A DNA stretch of 64,000 nt from Phytophthora quininea. Taxonomy: Eukaryota; Oomycota; Peronosporomycetes; Peronosporales; Peronosporaceae. Within the stretch, counting starts at the first letter, position 1, and each line of letters starts with the position of its first letter. Of the stretch, positions 1 to 11,717 are shown piece after piece. Position numbers and translations under genes: made by a program. The stretch spans positions 1-64,000 of the forward strand of contig JAAVTG010000675.1 in assembly GCA_011947345.1 (NCBI GenBank), read 5' to 3'. The notes under the pieces were generated by a model that worked only from the letters and a program-made list of their open reading frames with translations, did no database searches and had not been told where the DNA came from.

Positions 1-1573
1 CAGCTTACCGTCGTATCCTCGCGTAGAGCTTCCGTCGAAATTTCGAGCGACGCCGCTCCATCACGCTGCTGAATGAGATCGGATCGCTTCGAACCAGCTT
101 TAACAATCTCAAACTGCGTCCTGGCGAACGCTTTCGGTTCGCTAGCAGCGCAGCATCCAGGCAGAGTAACGTGGAGGTGGCCCAAATGAAACTGTCTTGC
201 GGCTGCTTTGTCGACTGCTGCGATCGAACATCCCTCGGAACGGTGGGAGCTCAACCACTTTACCACCTCCAAATGACCTTTTCCTGCAGCTTGATCGATA
301 GCCTCGGGCGTACACCCTTCAGAGCGATTTTCATGGAGCCATTTTACAACGCTAAGGTGTCCATTCTCAGCTGCAGCGTCCATAGCCATTGTGGTGCATC
401 GAAGACCTGCAAATTCTTTGACAGACACGGTGCCAGACGTTTCAGTAAAACTTTCGCGGAGCGACACATCAACATCGTGAAGACACTGGAGTATATCGAG
501 ATGTCCTCTTGCAGCTGTGGCATCAATCACGGCAGTCGGAAGCAAGTCCCACCGGTTGTAGCCTGTGTGGTTTCGATACAGCTCGCGACCTGGAAATACG
601 CTTCATGCAGCCATCGCACCACATCGAGGCGACCAGTTTGTGCTGCCGTAAACATAGCGTCCGGCGGTCCGTTCGGAATAGCGAGGTCGTTCATACAGCT
701 TATAAGCCACTGCACCACTGGAATTTGCCCACTTTCAGCTGCTTTCTCCAACGCCGAAGTGACATAGTATTGTCGTCCTACGACGACCACACCGTCTCAG
801 AAAATGTGCTGCGATACGATCCATTGCACGAATTCGAGATCGCCCAACTGCGCCGCTTGATTTACACTTGCACTTACCAAACACTCTTGATCGCCAAGGC
901 CTCTGTCCAACAAATCATGCACAAGTTCTGAGCGCTTTCTCCACACACCCCTCGAGCTGAAATCGATATAGCCCACTCCAAAACCCATTGCGAGGAGTCG
1001 GTTCACTCGATCGAAGTCGTCCTGCTTGGACGCTGTGAACACTAAGTCGGTGTTCATCTCCCTGTTCCGCCGAGCGGGATCCACTTGTTTCAAGAGCCAC
1101 ATGCCAAGGTCCCAGTGCTTCTTTTCTGCGGCAGTTCGCACGCTCCAATACGTCCACAAAACTTCACGGTTCCTGTCCATTTTCATCGCTTGCAGAGCCC
1201 ACAAGTGGCCTCCTTCGGCTGCGGAATTCACCGCCTCCGTAGCGATCGCAGCGTCAGGGAAGTAGGTCAATAGCCACCGCAACATTGTCAAGTCCGACCG
1301 GCCGATCGCAATCATCAGCCCGCAAGTGAACTGGCTGCTGGAAAACTCGTCCAGTCCGCCCTGGTGCACTCTGGCCATGGTCCAGCGGTCGCTGTCAACG
1401 TCTCGGAGGCTTCTGCGCCATACTAAGTCTAATAGAGCCACAGAACCCAGAGCAGAGCATCGACACGCAGTCATCAGAGGAATGTCGGCAACGAGGAAGT
1501 CGGAAATCAGCGCACGGACGCCGTCCGGAGCGTTGGGAAGCGCGAGGACGACCAGAATGAGCTGCATCGTCAT
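1..1573 (-). pseudogene. Ankyrin-repeat protein, interrupted (oomycete GHLxVVxWL-type repeats)
   Basis: Reading leftward from the ATG at 1573 gives about 258 residues ending in ankyrin-like repeats (EFVQWIV). An in-frame TGA lies at 797-799, and the same frame then continues with further repeats (IPVVQWLI, LDVVRWLHEA). Near position 600 the repeats move to another frame and run left with the strongest matches of all (GHLDILQCLH, GHLSVVKWLHENRSEGC, GHLEVVKWL) to about 190. Beyond that the pattern fades and the frame stays open to the window edge. Ankyrin repeats of this type are a large oomycete family, presumed to bind protein partners. One stop and at least one frameshift suggest a decayed copy, but other genes in this window carry single-base breaks too, so sequence error is possible. 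No partner or location can be inferred. Confidence 0.7.
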
Positions 1574-1755
1574 TTCGATTTAGCCTCTAACCCCGCTGTC
1601 ATTCAACAACGCATCAAATTGTACCCATATGTAAATGATCGCCCTTAGCATTGTGAAACTAGATGATAGAGCGATCATTTCAATAATGGCTGCAGTTTGA
1701 TAAAGAGGACATGTAATTTGTATGACAGCAGGTCTCGACACTAAAACACGAGACG

Positions 1756-3597
1756 ATGCACGGACGACGCGCAGAGTTGCTGCTGGCGGTGGCCATGACG
1801 ACGCACCTGTTGCTGTGCCCGTACAACAAGGTGGAGGAGAGCTTCAACATGCAGGCGACGCACGACCTGCTGCTGCTGGGGCCGTCTAACGTGCAGAGCT
1901 TCGACCATTTGGAGTTCCCTGGCGTCGTGCCGCGCACGTTCGTGGGCTCGTTGGTCGTAGCAGCCGCCACCAAGCCGCTGCTAGTGCTGCTGAGTGTGCT
2001 AAGTCCCCAGAAACTGCTTGTCCAATACCTGTCGCGATGGGTTTTGGGTTTCATGAGCTTGGGGGCGCTTGTGTTTTTCAGCGACGGAGTGGCCAAGAGA
2101 TTCGGCAAAGATGCCAGCAGGTTTCTACTGATAATTAGCGCCTGCCAATTCCATCTCGTGTTTTACATGAGCAGAATGCTTCCCAACGTCTATGCTTTGG
2201 TGCGAATGAACATGTCATTTAGTTCTTCTTATAAGATGCTAATCGTCGTGATTGTTGCTGTAGATCTTGGTGCTGCTCGCATTGGGCTTTTACCTTCGGG
2301 TAGGAAAATGCAACAGCTTTTATGTTTTATGAAATGGAGTGCTGATGTAGATCTATTGCAGGGAAAAAGGCAGCGGTGTGTGTTCCTGTTCACGTTTACG
2401 ACGGTGGTGTTTCGAGCGGATACGGTGGTGCTGTTTGCCCCGTTCGTTCTGAGTATGCTGCTGTCGAGACGAGTGTCGTTCGTCAGGATGGTGTGGTGGG
2501 GCGTATCTGCGGGCGTGCTGTCGTTGGTGGTGACGGTGCTGGTGGACTCGTACTTTTGGCAGCGCTGGCTCTGGCCCGAGGGCGAGGTGTTGTGGTTCAA
2601 CACGGTGCAGAACAAGAGCAGCGAGTGGGGCGTGAGTCCGCCGCTGTGGTACTTTACGTCAGCGCTGCCAAGAGCTTTGCTCACGACTGCATTGTTGCTC
2701 CCTCTGGGGCTAAGGTTTGCTACCTTTTGCGCTGTTGAAATATGTTTATTGGCTCTCCCAACTTACTGGTGTGCTTTTTACTACAGCACATTGCTTCCAA
2801 CGCTCTTGAAAAGTCGTTCATGGCATGAGGTCAATTGGGCGTTCAAGGCAGCGCCACTGGTGGACTGGAGTGTCATGTCCTTGGTCTGGCCCGTATTCGT
2901 GTACTTGGTCCTGTTCTCCTTCCTACCACACAAGGAGTTGCGCTTCATCTTCAACGCCATCCCGATCTTGAACATGGTGTCCGCTGTGGTATGAATTTCT
3001 GTGAACTCTGTTGCGCTTATCGAGGATACTGACTTTGTTTTGTGATTCACACGCTTTCAGGGCCTCACGAAGCTCTACCGGAACCGCAGCAAGGCTCGTC
3101 TACCATTCATTGCTGCCGTCGGCTGTCTGCTGGTCTCGATCTTTGGCATGGTCTTCCTCCTCATGGCGGCACGAATCAACTATCCTGGTAATGTTTGCTT
3201 TAAATGCTTCTCTCGGTTCGCGTCTTTCTAAAGCTAACACGCTGCAGGTGGAGAGGCTTTCGCCCATTTGCATCAAGTGGCTGTGCACGAACGCGACTTG
3301 CCACGCAGCGTTCATATCGACGTACCCGCCGCGATGACCGGCGTCTCTCGCTTTGGAGAAGAGTTCGAAGCCTGGAGATACTCGAAGGACGAGGCGGTGA
3401 CGACGCCCGAGCTGCTTGCGCAGTTCGACTATTTGCTGACGGCCAAGGATCCGGAAAAGCTCGAGACACAATTCCAGTATGTTGCAGGCTTTGACGCCTT
3501 CGCCGGTGTCGGGCTCGTCAATAAGCGCATCAGGTTCAAGACGCAGAAGCTCGTCTTCCTCATGCGCAACCGTAACCTGCTAACAGGGGAAGCGTAG
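1756..3597 (+). CDS. ALG12: Dolichyl-P-Man:Man7GlcNAc2-PP-dolichol alpha-1,6-mannosyltransferase
   Basis: This enzyme adds the eighth mannose to the lipid-linked oligosaccharide in the ER lumen during N-glycan assembly. The family hallmarks are all visible: PYNKVEESFNMQATHD at residues 24-39, the HLEFPGVVPRTF block, FYMSRMLPNV, the WPEG..WFNTVQNKSSEWG loop, and SFLPHKELRFI near the end (the GT22 HKE motif). The protein is strongly hydrophobic, with about ten membrane segments. Five introns restore the conserved frame: 2200-2263, 2300-2361, 2715-2786, 2989-3060 and 3188-3247. The last exon carries the conserved HIDV..TGVSRF stretch and stops at 3595-3597. The start is the first ATG, giving the usual short luminal N-terminus. 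This is one of the few genes in the window with no frame break. Confidence 0.93.
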
Positions 3598-3744
3598 CAC
3601 CAGTGAAGTTGCACAAAAGTGGTGGCGTGAATCATCTCGACAAGAGATCACGGGAATCGCGTTGGATTTGTTCCCGTCTGCCTTGCCGCGAGTGGAGGAC
3701 GTCTTGACATTCTTCAGTTTCTTCATCAAGTCTCTCGCAGTGTA

Positions 3745-3993
3745 ATGCTGCTACGGCGGAGGCTGCTGCTGCTGCTATTGGTTGTCTTGATGCTGTGCAG
3801 CTCCTCGGAAGAGGAAATGAAGTAGGTGCAGGCATTGGTTTATGGGGCTCACAAGCCAATAGGCTGTTAACAACTCGAACTGCTCTACAGACCGAGTGCC
3901 TTTGTCAGTGCGGTCTTCCAAGGTTGTGATGAATACCGCCACAGCTCTGAGCTCAGATTGTTTTCTCGTTGCGAAGTGGGGTCTATGTGGTGA
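3745..3993 (+). CDS. Possible small secreted protein
   Basis: I do not recognise this gene. An ATG at 3745 opens a basic then very hydrophobic N-terminus (RRR followed by a run of L and V, then LCSSSEEE), which looks like a signal peptide. A clean GT..AG intron at 3822-3890 (69 bp) joins it to PSAFVSAVFQGCDEYRHSSELRLF and a stop at 3991-3993. If the GGGG run at 3978-3981 has lost one base, the frame continues for about 30 more residues with two further cysteines (VDCRGV, KAECIS). Beyond that I cannot follow one frame to 4380. The support is a signal-peptide-like start plus a plausible intron, so the call is weak. Confidence 0.3.
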
Positions 3994-4490
3994 ATCGTAC
4001 GGAGAACGTCGATTGTCGCGGCGTGGCAATCCGATCTCTCCCGAAGGCGGAATGCATCTCGGGACAATAGCGTGGCGCAACATGGCCTGGACGCCTTGCC
4101 TCTGGGGCCAAGCGTTGGTAGCCATTGAGCAAGTCCACTGCCGAGCAAGACGCCGCCTTCAACGTTTGCAACAGGCACACTCAAGTTATACGGAGCTCTG
4201 CACCTACAAGGCTGTTGCTCCGTGTCTTGCAAACGCTCGCCTGCGGGAAAGTGCTCGACGCCTTCTGCACTGGAGAGAAGGCAGCGCAGGCTTTGGCTGT
4301 AACAAGCTACTCACCGCCGGGTCGAGTGAGGCATCGCCACCTCGGATGACGAGCTCCGCCAGAGCCGAGTCTTCCGTTGTTTCCTTTTGAAGCGCCTGGG
4401 CATCGCCAATCGTTACGTCGCGGTCCGGCTGGCAAAAGTCGACAAAAGAGCCGGCACCAGGTGGGGTCTCTCGTGTGGTGGGCCAGTCGC

Positions 4491-4518
4491 ATTTGGCATT
4501 TGGCATTTGGCATTTGGC
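4491..4518 (+). repeat. 7-bp microsatellite, ATTTGGC x4
   Basis: Four perfect head-to-tail copies of ATTTGGC lie 43 bp upstream of the HECT-ligase ATG at 4561. Promoter location is the only contextual clue; no function is implied. Confidence 0.9.
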
Positions 4519-4560
4519 ACACAGGCGCGGCCTCCATTCCAGCGGGCCGCGCCACGACAA

Positions 4561-6554
4561 ATGGAGAGTGACAGCTCCGTGTCGATTCTGCTGCCGGTGG
4601 TGGCGCTGCTGTTGCTCATGGTGTTCGCCGGCGGCCTCTGGTTCCTGCGGGCGCGCCACGAGCTGCGAGGCGCCTCCCAATCGTTCTTGGCACGGTATGA
4701 AGAGAACAACCGCCTGTCTTCCAACATTGACTCATTGCATTCATTGTTGTCAGGATGCTTCTGCAAGACCAGGAAACCATCACAAGACTGGACCTGGAGA
4801 GAGGCGAAGCGCAGAACGAGCGCTGGAAGTGCAGTGTCTGCGACTTTAGCAATGCCATGGAGCGGCGCACGTGTCTGCTGTGCGGCACCAAGAACTTGAG
4901 CACTGAATCCAGCCGAGAAGAGCTGCCGAGACTCAAGCACTCGATTGCAGCCGCAGACGAGCGCCGCAGTCGAGCGAGCTCCGTCACGATGTTATCGAGA
5001 CCGTCGCTAGTCACGAGGCGCTCGTCCGTACTGAGTGTCAGCAGCCAGAACTTGAGGCCGTTGCGGCTCTCGACGTTGAACCCGAGGCAAAAGTATGCGC
5101 GACGACGCAAGGAGTGGGTCCGGTGTCTCGGAGAAGACGGCGTGTCTGCGTTCTGGACCCGCGCGGACGTTGCCGCCGCCACGAGGAGACTCACAGTCGC
5201 TGCCAACGGGAACTCTCACGCACATCCTGGACGAGTGTCGGTGGGCTTTGTGACGCACATGGTGAGGAGGTCGTCGGTTATGGGCGATACAGGTCGTCTT
5301 ACGTTCGCAGAGGCCTCGCAGTTGGATGCCGCCGAGACAGTCGGGGGATACAAACTTACTGCGCACGAGCTGGAACTGATCGACAGAGTGTCGAGACTGC
5401 CGTTCCCCAAAAGTACACGTGGTTCTTGGAGCGCATGGGCGCGCTACTGAGACCGTGGGAGGAAGGACGCATCAAGCTGCGTGTGCAGAGAGAACATATC
5501 CTTGTCGAGAGCATGGAGCAGCTGCTGGGGATTCAGCCCGAGCACATTCACTTCCCGCTTCGAATTGAGTTCGTGGGCGAAGCAGGAATCGACGCAGGAG
5601 GTCTACAGAGGGAATGGTTCTCCATTTTGTTCGGCAGACTGCTGGACGACGAGCTGGGACTCTTCATGACGTGCCATCGACACGCAGGCGGTGGCGATCA
5701 ATCCGCACTCGGAAGACTGCACGGCCGACCACCTGCTGTACTTCCGCGGCATTGGACGGCTGATTGGACGAGCCCTGCTGGAAGGACAGACCATGCAGGC
5801 GAGACTGTGTCTGCCGATTCTCAAACATCTAATCGGCGTGCCGATCACGTTCTCCGACTTGCAGTACGTGGACCCGGAGGTGTACACGAGCATGAAGTGG
5901 ATCCGCGAGAACGACGGCGTTGACGCTCTCGAGCTCACGTTCGCAGTGACCGAGCTGCGGGCCGACGACGAAGTTGTGACGATCGACTTGGTGCCCGATG
6001 GACGCGACAAGCCCGTGACCGACACCAACAAGGCGGAGTTTCTTCACCTCAAGCTACGCTACCTCATGCTGGATCGGTACGCGCCACAACTGCAGGCACT
6101 ATCTCTCGGGTTGTTCGAGATTATCCCGCAGGAGGCTCTGCTGGTGTTCGACTACCAGGAGCTGGAGCTTGTGCTTTGCGGCATGCCAGAGATCGACCTC
6201 GCCGACTGGAAGCGCAATACGGTCGTCGCTCCGAGTTTCAGCGACACTCCTCACATTGTGCAGTGGTTTTGGGAGGTGCTCGAGATGTTCACGGAGGACG
6301 AGCGTGCCCGGTTCCTGCAGTTTTCAACGGGGTCGTCCCGTGTCCCCGTACAGGGCTTCAAGGGCCTTACTAGCTATGACGGACGCATTTGTCCTTTTTC
6401 ACTACGATCTCTCCCTGGCCAAACGCGAGGCTTCCCAAAGGTGCACACGTGCTTCAACCGTGTGGAGTTGCCGATCTACGGGACCAGGACCGAGATGGAA
6501 AACGCACTGTACGCGGTTCTAGACATGGAGTGGACGGAATTCAGCGAAGAGTGA
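4561..6554 (+). CDS. Membrane-anchored RanBP2-zinc-finger HECT E3 ubiquitin ligase
   Basis: HECT ligases take ubiquitin from an E2 onto a catalytic Cys and pass it to substrate. Order of parts: an N-terminal membrane helix (SILLPVVALLLLMVFAGGLWF, residues about 8-28), an intron at 4695-4753, a RanBP2-type finger (WKCSVCDF..CLLCG, about residues 68-90), a basic linker, then a full HECT domain. The N-lobe shows FVGEAGIDAGGLQREWF; the C-lobe shows GSSRVPVQGF and HTCFNRVELP, whose Cys is the catalytic residue near the C-terminus. The frame changes by one base at CCCCAAAA (about 5407-5414) and again near 5685 before AINPHSEDC. Neither site looks like an intron. The membrane anchor implies action at an internal membrane, with the topology not known. 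The short C-terminal tail (EFSEE) is normal for HECT proteins. Confidence 0.85.
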
Positions 6555-6605
6555 TCTGAGACTAGGAGCAGACAGTTTGGTAAGTGGTTGCGAGTGCAAT
6601 ATTTA

Positions 6606-9600
6606 ATGCTAACACACGAGTGTTTTGGAGGTTGTCGTTGGTCGTTGGTCGTTGTCATTTGCTATCAGATCATTTCCCACCTCGTCCTGTCCCGGAGAGA
6701 ACGAAAGTCTACATCCTCCAGTTGGAAAAGAACGAGCTTCAAGACGGGTGCTGTGGCGCATATCGTGGAAGAAGGTGGGCACCAGGTCCAAGAGCTTGCG
6801 GACTCACTGATGGATATTATCTCCATGACGGCCGAAGCTGGGATCGCAACTGACACGCCTCCGCAGCAAGAAGAGGGGAGGAACTACAGTTGGAGGAGGG
6901 CGAATACAAGACGGATGAGGACCAGGAAATGGAGAATGCTGATATGAGCTATGACTACCTGCCCGAAAACGGCTCTGACGCCAGCAGCGTGTACAGTGGG
7001 GCTGAGAGTAAGCACAGCAACAACGTGGAGCGCGAAGAAGCCAAGGAAGTCTCTCCGCCGCCGGTTAGTAGCACTTCTCCGACGGAAACCATGATTGCAC
7101 TGCGGAGAGTTCAAGTGGAGGAGCGTGTGATTCTTTCGGAGACAATCGTCGTGGAGAAGAACTCGAATGTAGCAGCCCAGACCGACAACGGCCGGGGACA
7201 TCCTTATCGACTCAAGTGCTGGCTTTGGCTGGCGAACAAGAAGTTTCGCCAGATCAAACCGCTGGTTGTACGCCAAATTCGACAGAATCCGTTGATAAAG
7301 TCCAAGACGTGATGATTCCTACCGGTAGTGAAGGCCGTGAAGACGGCGCGGAGAACGAAGTCGACGATGACATGCCGCCAAGCGAGGACCCGCCTGCTGA
7401 TTATGATTTGCACGCCGACGACAATGGCACGTCTGAGCCATTAGAGGACGAGTCGACGGAGGACACACTGAACGAAGGCCAAACACCGTCGGCAGCGTCC
7501 GCAGTTTTGGCACATGGAGACGACTCCGACATGGAGGCTGGGCAAGACCATGCACCCCCAGTAGCGCCCACAGCGTCCAAAATTGTAGCAACGGGGAAGA
7601 CTCCGATATGGACGGCGGGCAAACGACTACCGGCCCTGACCCCGAGTATACGACGTTGCAGTCGACGGATGACAGTAATGAGACGGAGGCGGCCTCGTCC
7701 CCAACCAAACGAGTCATCAGGAAGGCTCCGACTGCTACTCCAAAGAAGACGGGCAGGGGTCAAAAGCGCCCGAAGACTCGGACGGCGACAACGCCAACGA
7801 AACGCAGAAAGGTGTCGGAAGCCGACGTGGATGGCTCTGGCGGTGATTCTCCACACTTGCGACGCTCCTCTCGGATCAAGGCCGAGGCCCCGCGGTATGG
7901 TGCTTGGGATAGCCATCTTCCGGACGCGTCCGTGATGTGGCACTTTGACCGTCGGACAAGTGCTTCAGGCTCTGACCCAGCCTCGATGGAGTGCAAGTAC
8001 TGCCACCATGAGATCACGGCTTCTCGCAAGATCGCGGCGGCGCACCTGCTGGGTTGTCCGGCGTTCAAATGCCAGGACATGCAGCAGTCCGATGGCGACA
8101 CCAAAACACAAGGGACAATGCCAGGTGAAGCGGTGGCTACTGATCCTCACAGTGTGAAGCGCGAGGCCTCACACGCGCCCGACAAAGCCGTTCGATTGCT
8201 CGGATCTGCAGAGCTGGCAGGGAAGCTGAGAGGAGCTTTCCAGCGCTCAGTGTTTGTGGGGCACGAGCCGCTGACCCGCTTTCAAGCGTTGATCAAGGAC
8301 GACGTCGACGGCCTCCGTCACCTGAAAGTGCAACAGCTGCTGAACGGCGTCGACCCGACGGACGAACCACCTGCAGTGCTGCATGTCCATCGTGATGGTG
8401 TTCGGCGTACTGGACAGGACCAGCTCAAGTCCGTGTCGGTTGCGAAGACTCGGGCATTGGAGCGATGTGCATTGAGGTTCCCGGCGCCGCGCACTTTGGC
8501 TAGTCAATTTATCGCGCCGTTGGCGAAGGAGTTGGGGCTCGAGTACGCGATGAGTGAGCACTCCGCCAAAGTCGTGAGCTGCCCCGAGTCAGGATCGGTG
8601 CTCGGCTGGCGCTTCCACAAGTCGGAGATGGTGGTGTTTCAACTGCTCGGTAGGTCGAACTGGAAGACGAAGGCGGGTCCCGCAGCTCCCCAGACGTGCT
8701 TCCATCCCGAGTCGTGGCAGATGGACGACGTGGCGCAACTTGCGCTGGTGCTTCGTGCTGGCACGTCGAGCAATAGTCCGCTGGGGTGGCCATTTGAAAA
8801 CGTTGGCGTGTTTGACGGGTTTGACAGTGATCAGGACGACTCGGTGGCAGTCGACACGACGGAAGTGCACCAAGTCGGACTCAAGCCTGGGTCGGTGCTT
8901 TACCTGCCCGGGGGCACGTGGTTCGAGACGGAGACGAAGAGCAGCAATGCGTTGTGGCTAGAAGTGCAGTTGGCTTCGGTCTCACATACGTCGTTGGCGA
9001 TGGCAGCGCTATCCCAGTTGATGATGAGCGACTCAATCGGCCGTCGCGGTTTGCAGCTGCACTCTGGCAATCGCGCTGATGCGAGATCATCGCGCCATGA
9101 CATGAAAGCTTGCCTCTCTTCTATCGGCCGCAAGGTGTCGCTTCTAGAAGAGAATAGCCTGCTACCGGAGTACTTGGTGACGGAGGATCTGCGCGAGTTG
9201 GTGGCGGAAGGTGCAGTCCAAGATCTAAGCGAGTCGACCTTGTCGAAGAGATTTGAGGTGGACTTGAGAGATTCTCGATTCAAGCTGAAGCACGTCAAGA
9301 TTTTCAAAGGTTCGAGCTACCGAGTCAACCCTGTAGCGGTTCTGTTGAGAGCTGACGAGATCCCGTTCCTGGACCCTGACGTCGAGATCAGTCGCCCGAC
9401 TGCACTAACCACGCACAAAGCGTTGAAACGGAAGCCCAAGCCACGACGCACGCAGGCGCTGCATGCTTTGACCCACCATGATGAGCATGTGTATGTTCTG
9501 GAGGAAGTGTTCGGCATTTCTGAGCACCGTCCGCAGCTTCACGTTAAATTCACGTGTTCACATGACCAAGCTAAGATGGTGGAGTGGCTCCGTATCCACA

Positions 9601-9752
9601 GAGCACAGCCGTTCGACGTGGAGGAGTTTACTCGCGGCGATGATGCTGCGCTGCGTCTGTCCAAGACGGCCACGCAGAGCGAGGAAATTGGCAGAAACCT
9701 GCTTCGTTTCCTGTGCTTCGTGGGATACGTTTCTCAGGTGAAGCCGTTGTAG
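6606..9752 (+). CDS. BED-finger and JmjC/cupin-like chromatin-type protein (probable pseudo-oxygenase)
   Basis: The 5' half (to about 7850) is acidic and low-complexity, followed by a basic nuclear-type stretch (KKTGRGQKRPKTRT, TKRRKV). A BED-like finger follows (CKYCHHEITASRKIAAAHLLGC, near 7993-8058). The C-terminal 450 residues resemble ribosomal-oxygenase JmjC proteins (NO66/MINA53): a jelly-roll strand VVFQLLGRSNWK, then LKPGSVLYLPGGTWFE, then a winged-helix-like tail. The first iron-ligand position reads HKS rather than HxD, and the distal position reads WF rather than IH, so Fe(II) binding looks lost. The acidic region crosses frames at GGGG 7194-7197 and near 7590, and upstream near 6875. 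The 2.1-kb 3' part is one open frame. The start is uncertain; 6606 is the first usable ATG and an unseen intron is possible. Confidence 0.6.
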
Positions 9753-9867
9753 GAAGACGACGAGCGTATATGCTTTTTATTCGCTGCCAGTAGTTCGAAC
9801 AGATTACTTAACGAGTTGAAGTGGCGGCAAAACCTCTTAACGTTAAGCTTTGCTGGTGCGTTCTAGC

Positions 9868-11714
9868 CTACGACTGTTCTTCCTTGTGGGGTTTATTAGC
9901 CACGAGTTTCTGTAATGCATCACTCATGAAGTAGTGCCCCGTGGCCTTGTTCATCTCCTTGTCCTCGCAGAAGCACAGCAAAATGGTATCGATGGTCATC
10001 TCGTAGACAGCGAGGACTGTTGACCCCACGAACCAGCCGAGCAGTAATGTCAGCAGAATTGGGGCCATCGGAGACGACAACTCGTGCTTCCCACCGACCG
10101 CATACTCATCGTTGTTTTCCAAATACGAAAACGCAGCGATGCCACAGCCCAAGGCAATCGCAATTTTGCCGGCTCCGAGCAGTAAAAACGTCACGGTGGA
10201 CACCGCGCCGACCTGAGCGATGTTACTCAGCACTACGCCGAAGGCGTCTCTGGCTGAATGGCAGAAGCTGTGGCCCTTCATGGCGATGAGGATGTAAGCG
10301 TTCTTGGACAGGAACCGCAGACATTTTTCCAGACACCACATAAGGCACTGCACAACCTTCATCGCGACTTTGAGCACCCGGTTGCTGCCTTGCAAGTCCT
10401 TCGTCTGGTTCTCCAGATAGAGCAATGCGGCTCGAATGAACTGAACCACGGCGATGATGAACGCTCCAAATGCCAACGATCCGAAGTGGTATCGAAAGCA
10501 GTTCTTGAATGACGCGAGCACAGGATAGCGACCCATTTCGTCCGCAGTTTTGTTGCGACTCCAGTAGTAGCGGCAGACAGCGCCTGCTATCGTGCACATA
10601 CTGATGGCGTTGATCAACTGAGCAGTCCAGAGCATGCCGAAGAAATGGTACGCCACGAGAATCTTCATCGTTTGGTCTGGAGTGACTTTGCTCAGCGTCG
10701 TGTTCGCTGCGATGGTAACATTCTGCCCAGCCTCCTCTGCAAGTTCTCCGGCCAGAGACGCCAATTGCACCTGTCCGGAGCTGTAAATGTAAGCTCCGAT
10801 GATTGCACAGTACGCGAAGAGTGCGAGCAGCAGCAGGAACGGACAGATCGGAAAGACCACCAACGTCGGGAGGTTCCCCATGGCTTTCGATGCCTCTTTG
10901 ACGATGCCAATAGCGATGCGGATCTTCTTCTGGAAGAACAAGACCAGCAAAAACGCCACACCAGACAGCACGTACGCCACGTACGCTGCCACCGCGTACG
11001 CGTGTTGTCTGCTTTCGCTCGCTTTCAGTGTCTCAGGCAATTCGACGTTTGTAGCATTAAGCGAAATCGTCGTGTTCACACCGGCAGCAGCTGCCGCAGC
11101 CGTCAACTCGGCGGACAAGGCATTGAGTTGGGCCGAGCCGATAAGACCGCCCTTGACACTCAGCAACAGAGCGAAGAGTAGCAGCAGAACCACACAACTC
11201 CACAGCATGATCCACACGATCCATCCCGCGAAATATCGCAGCAGCAGCATAAAGGCACAGCCAAGTCCCAGAGCTAGCAGGCCGCCGCAAAGGATGATCA
11301 CTCCCCACGTTTCTTGGATGTCGCCAATGACTCGGTCAATCGCAGTGCCTGTGGTCTGCAGCATGGAGCAAAGAGGGTTTTGCTGGGCAGGCTCCATGGT
11401 CTCGGACGTGGTGATGATCGTTTTGATCTCGCATTTGCTGTTGGGGGTCTTGACGCCGTTGATAAAGTCGTAATACTGCGGCTCGTCAGCAGGCACGATG
11501 CACTTCTCCACAGACGTCGAATTCGACTGCGCCAGCTGGAAGCAGCGGTAAAACACCTTTTCGCTTGGCATCGCCACAAGCCAACACTTGCGGTGGGAGC
11601 TGAAGACGAACGGGTTGGTCGCTTCCCACTTTCGAGCTTTTCTCGATCAGCGTCGGTCTTGAAGGACGGGTCGTTCAAGATTTCCTCCTCGACTTCGTAG
11701 TTGCAAATGTACGT
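9868..11714 (-). CDS. Choline-transporter-like protein (SLC44/CTL), 5' truncated
   Basis: CTL proteins are multi-span plasma- or organelle-membrane transporters of choline or related solutes. The open frame from 11577 down to 9868 has about nine strong membrane segments. It carries the family core: RNKTADEMGRYPVLASFKN, RYHFGSLAFGAFI, CLMWCLEKCLRFLSKNAYI, HSFCHSARDAF and a final YEMTIDTILLCFCEDKEMN. Upstream coding (TYICNYEVEEEIL, FKTDADREK, NPFVFSSHRKCW) reaches about 11714, with one frame change at the TTT run at 11630-11632. The normal N-terminal segment with transmembrane helix 1 is missing. Immediately to the right, the opposite strand encodes a mucin-like cysteine module, so the gene seems cut at a junction near 11715. 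The stop is 115 bp from the JmjC gene's stop (convergent). Confidence 0.85.
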
Positions 11715-11717
11715 TCC

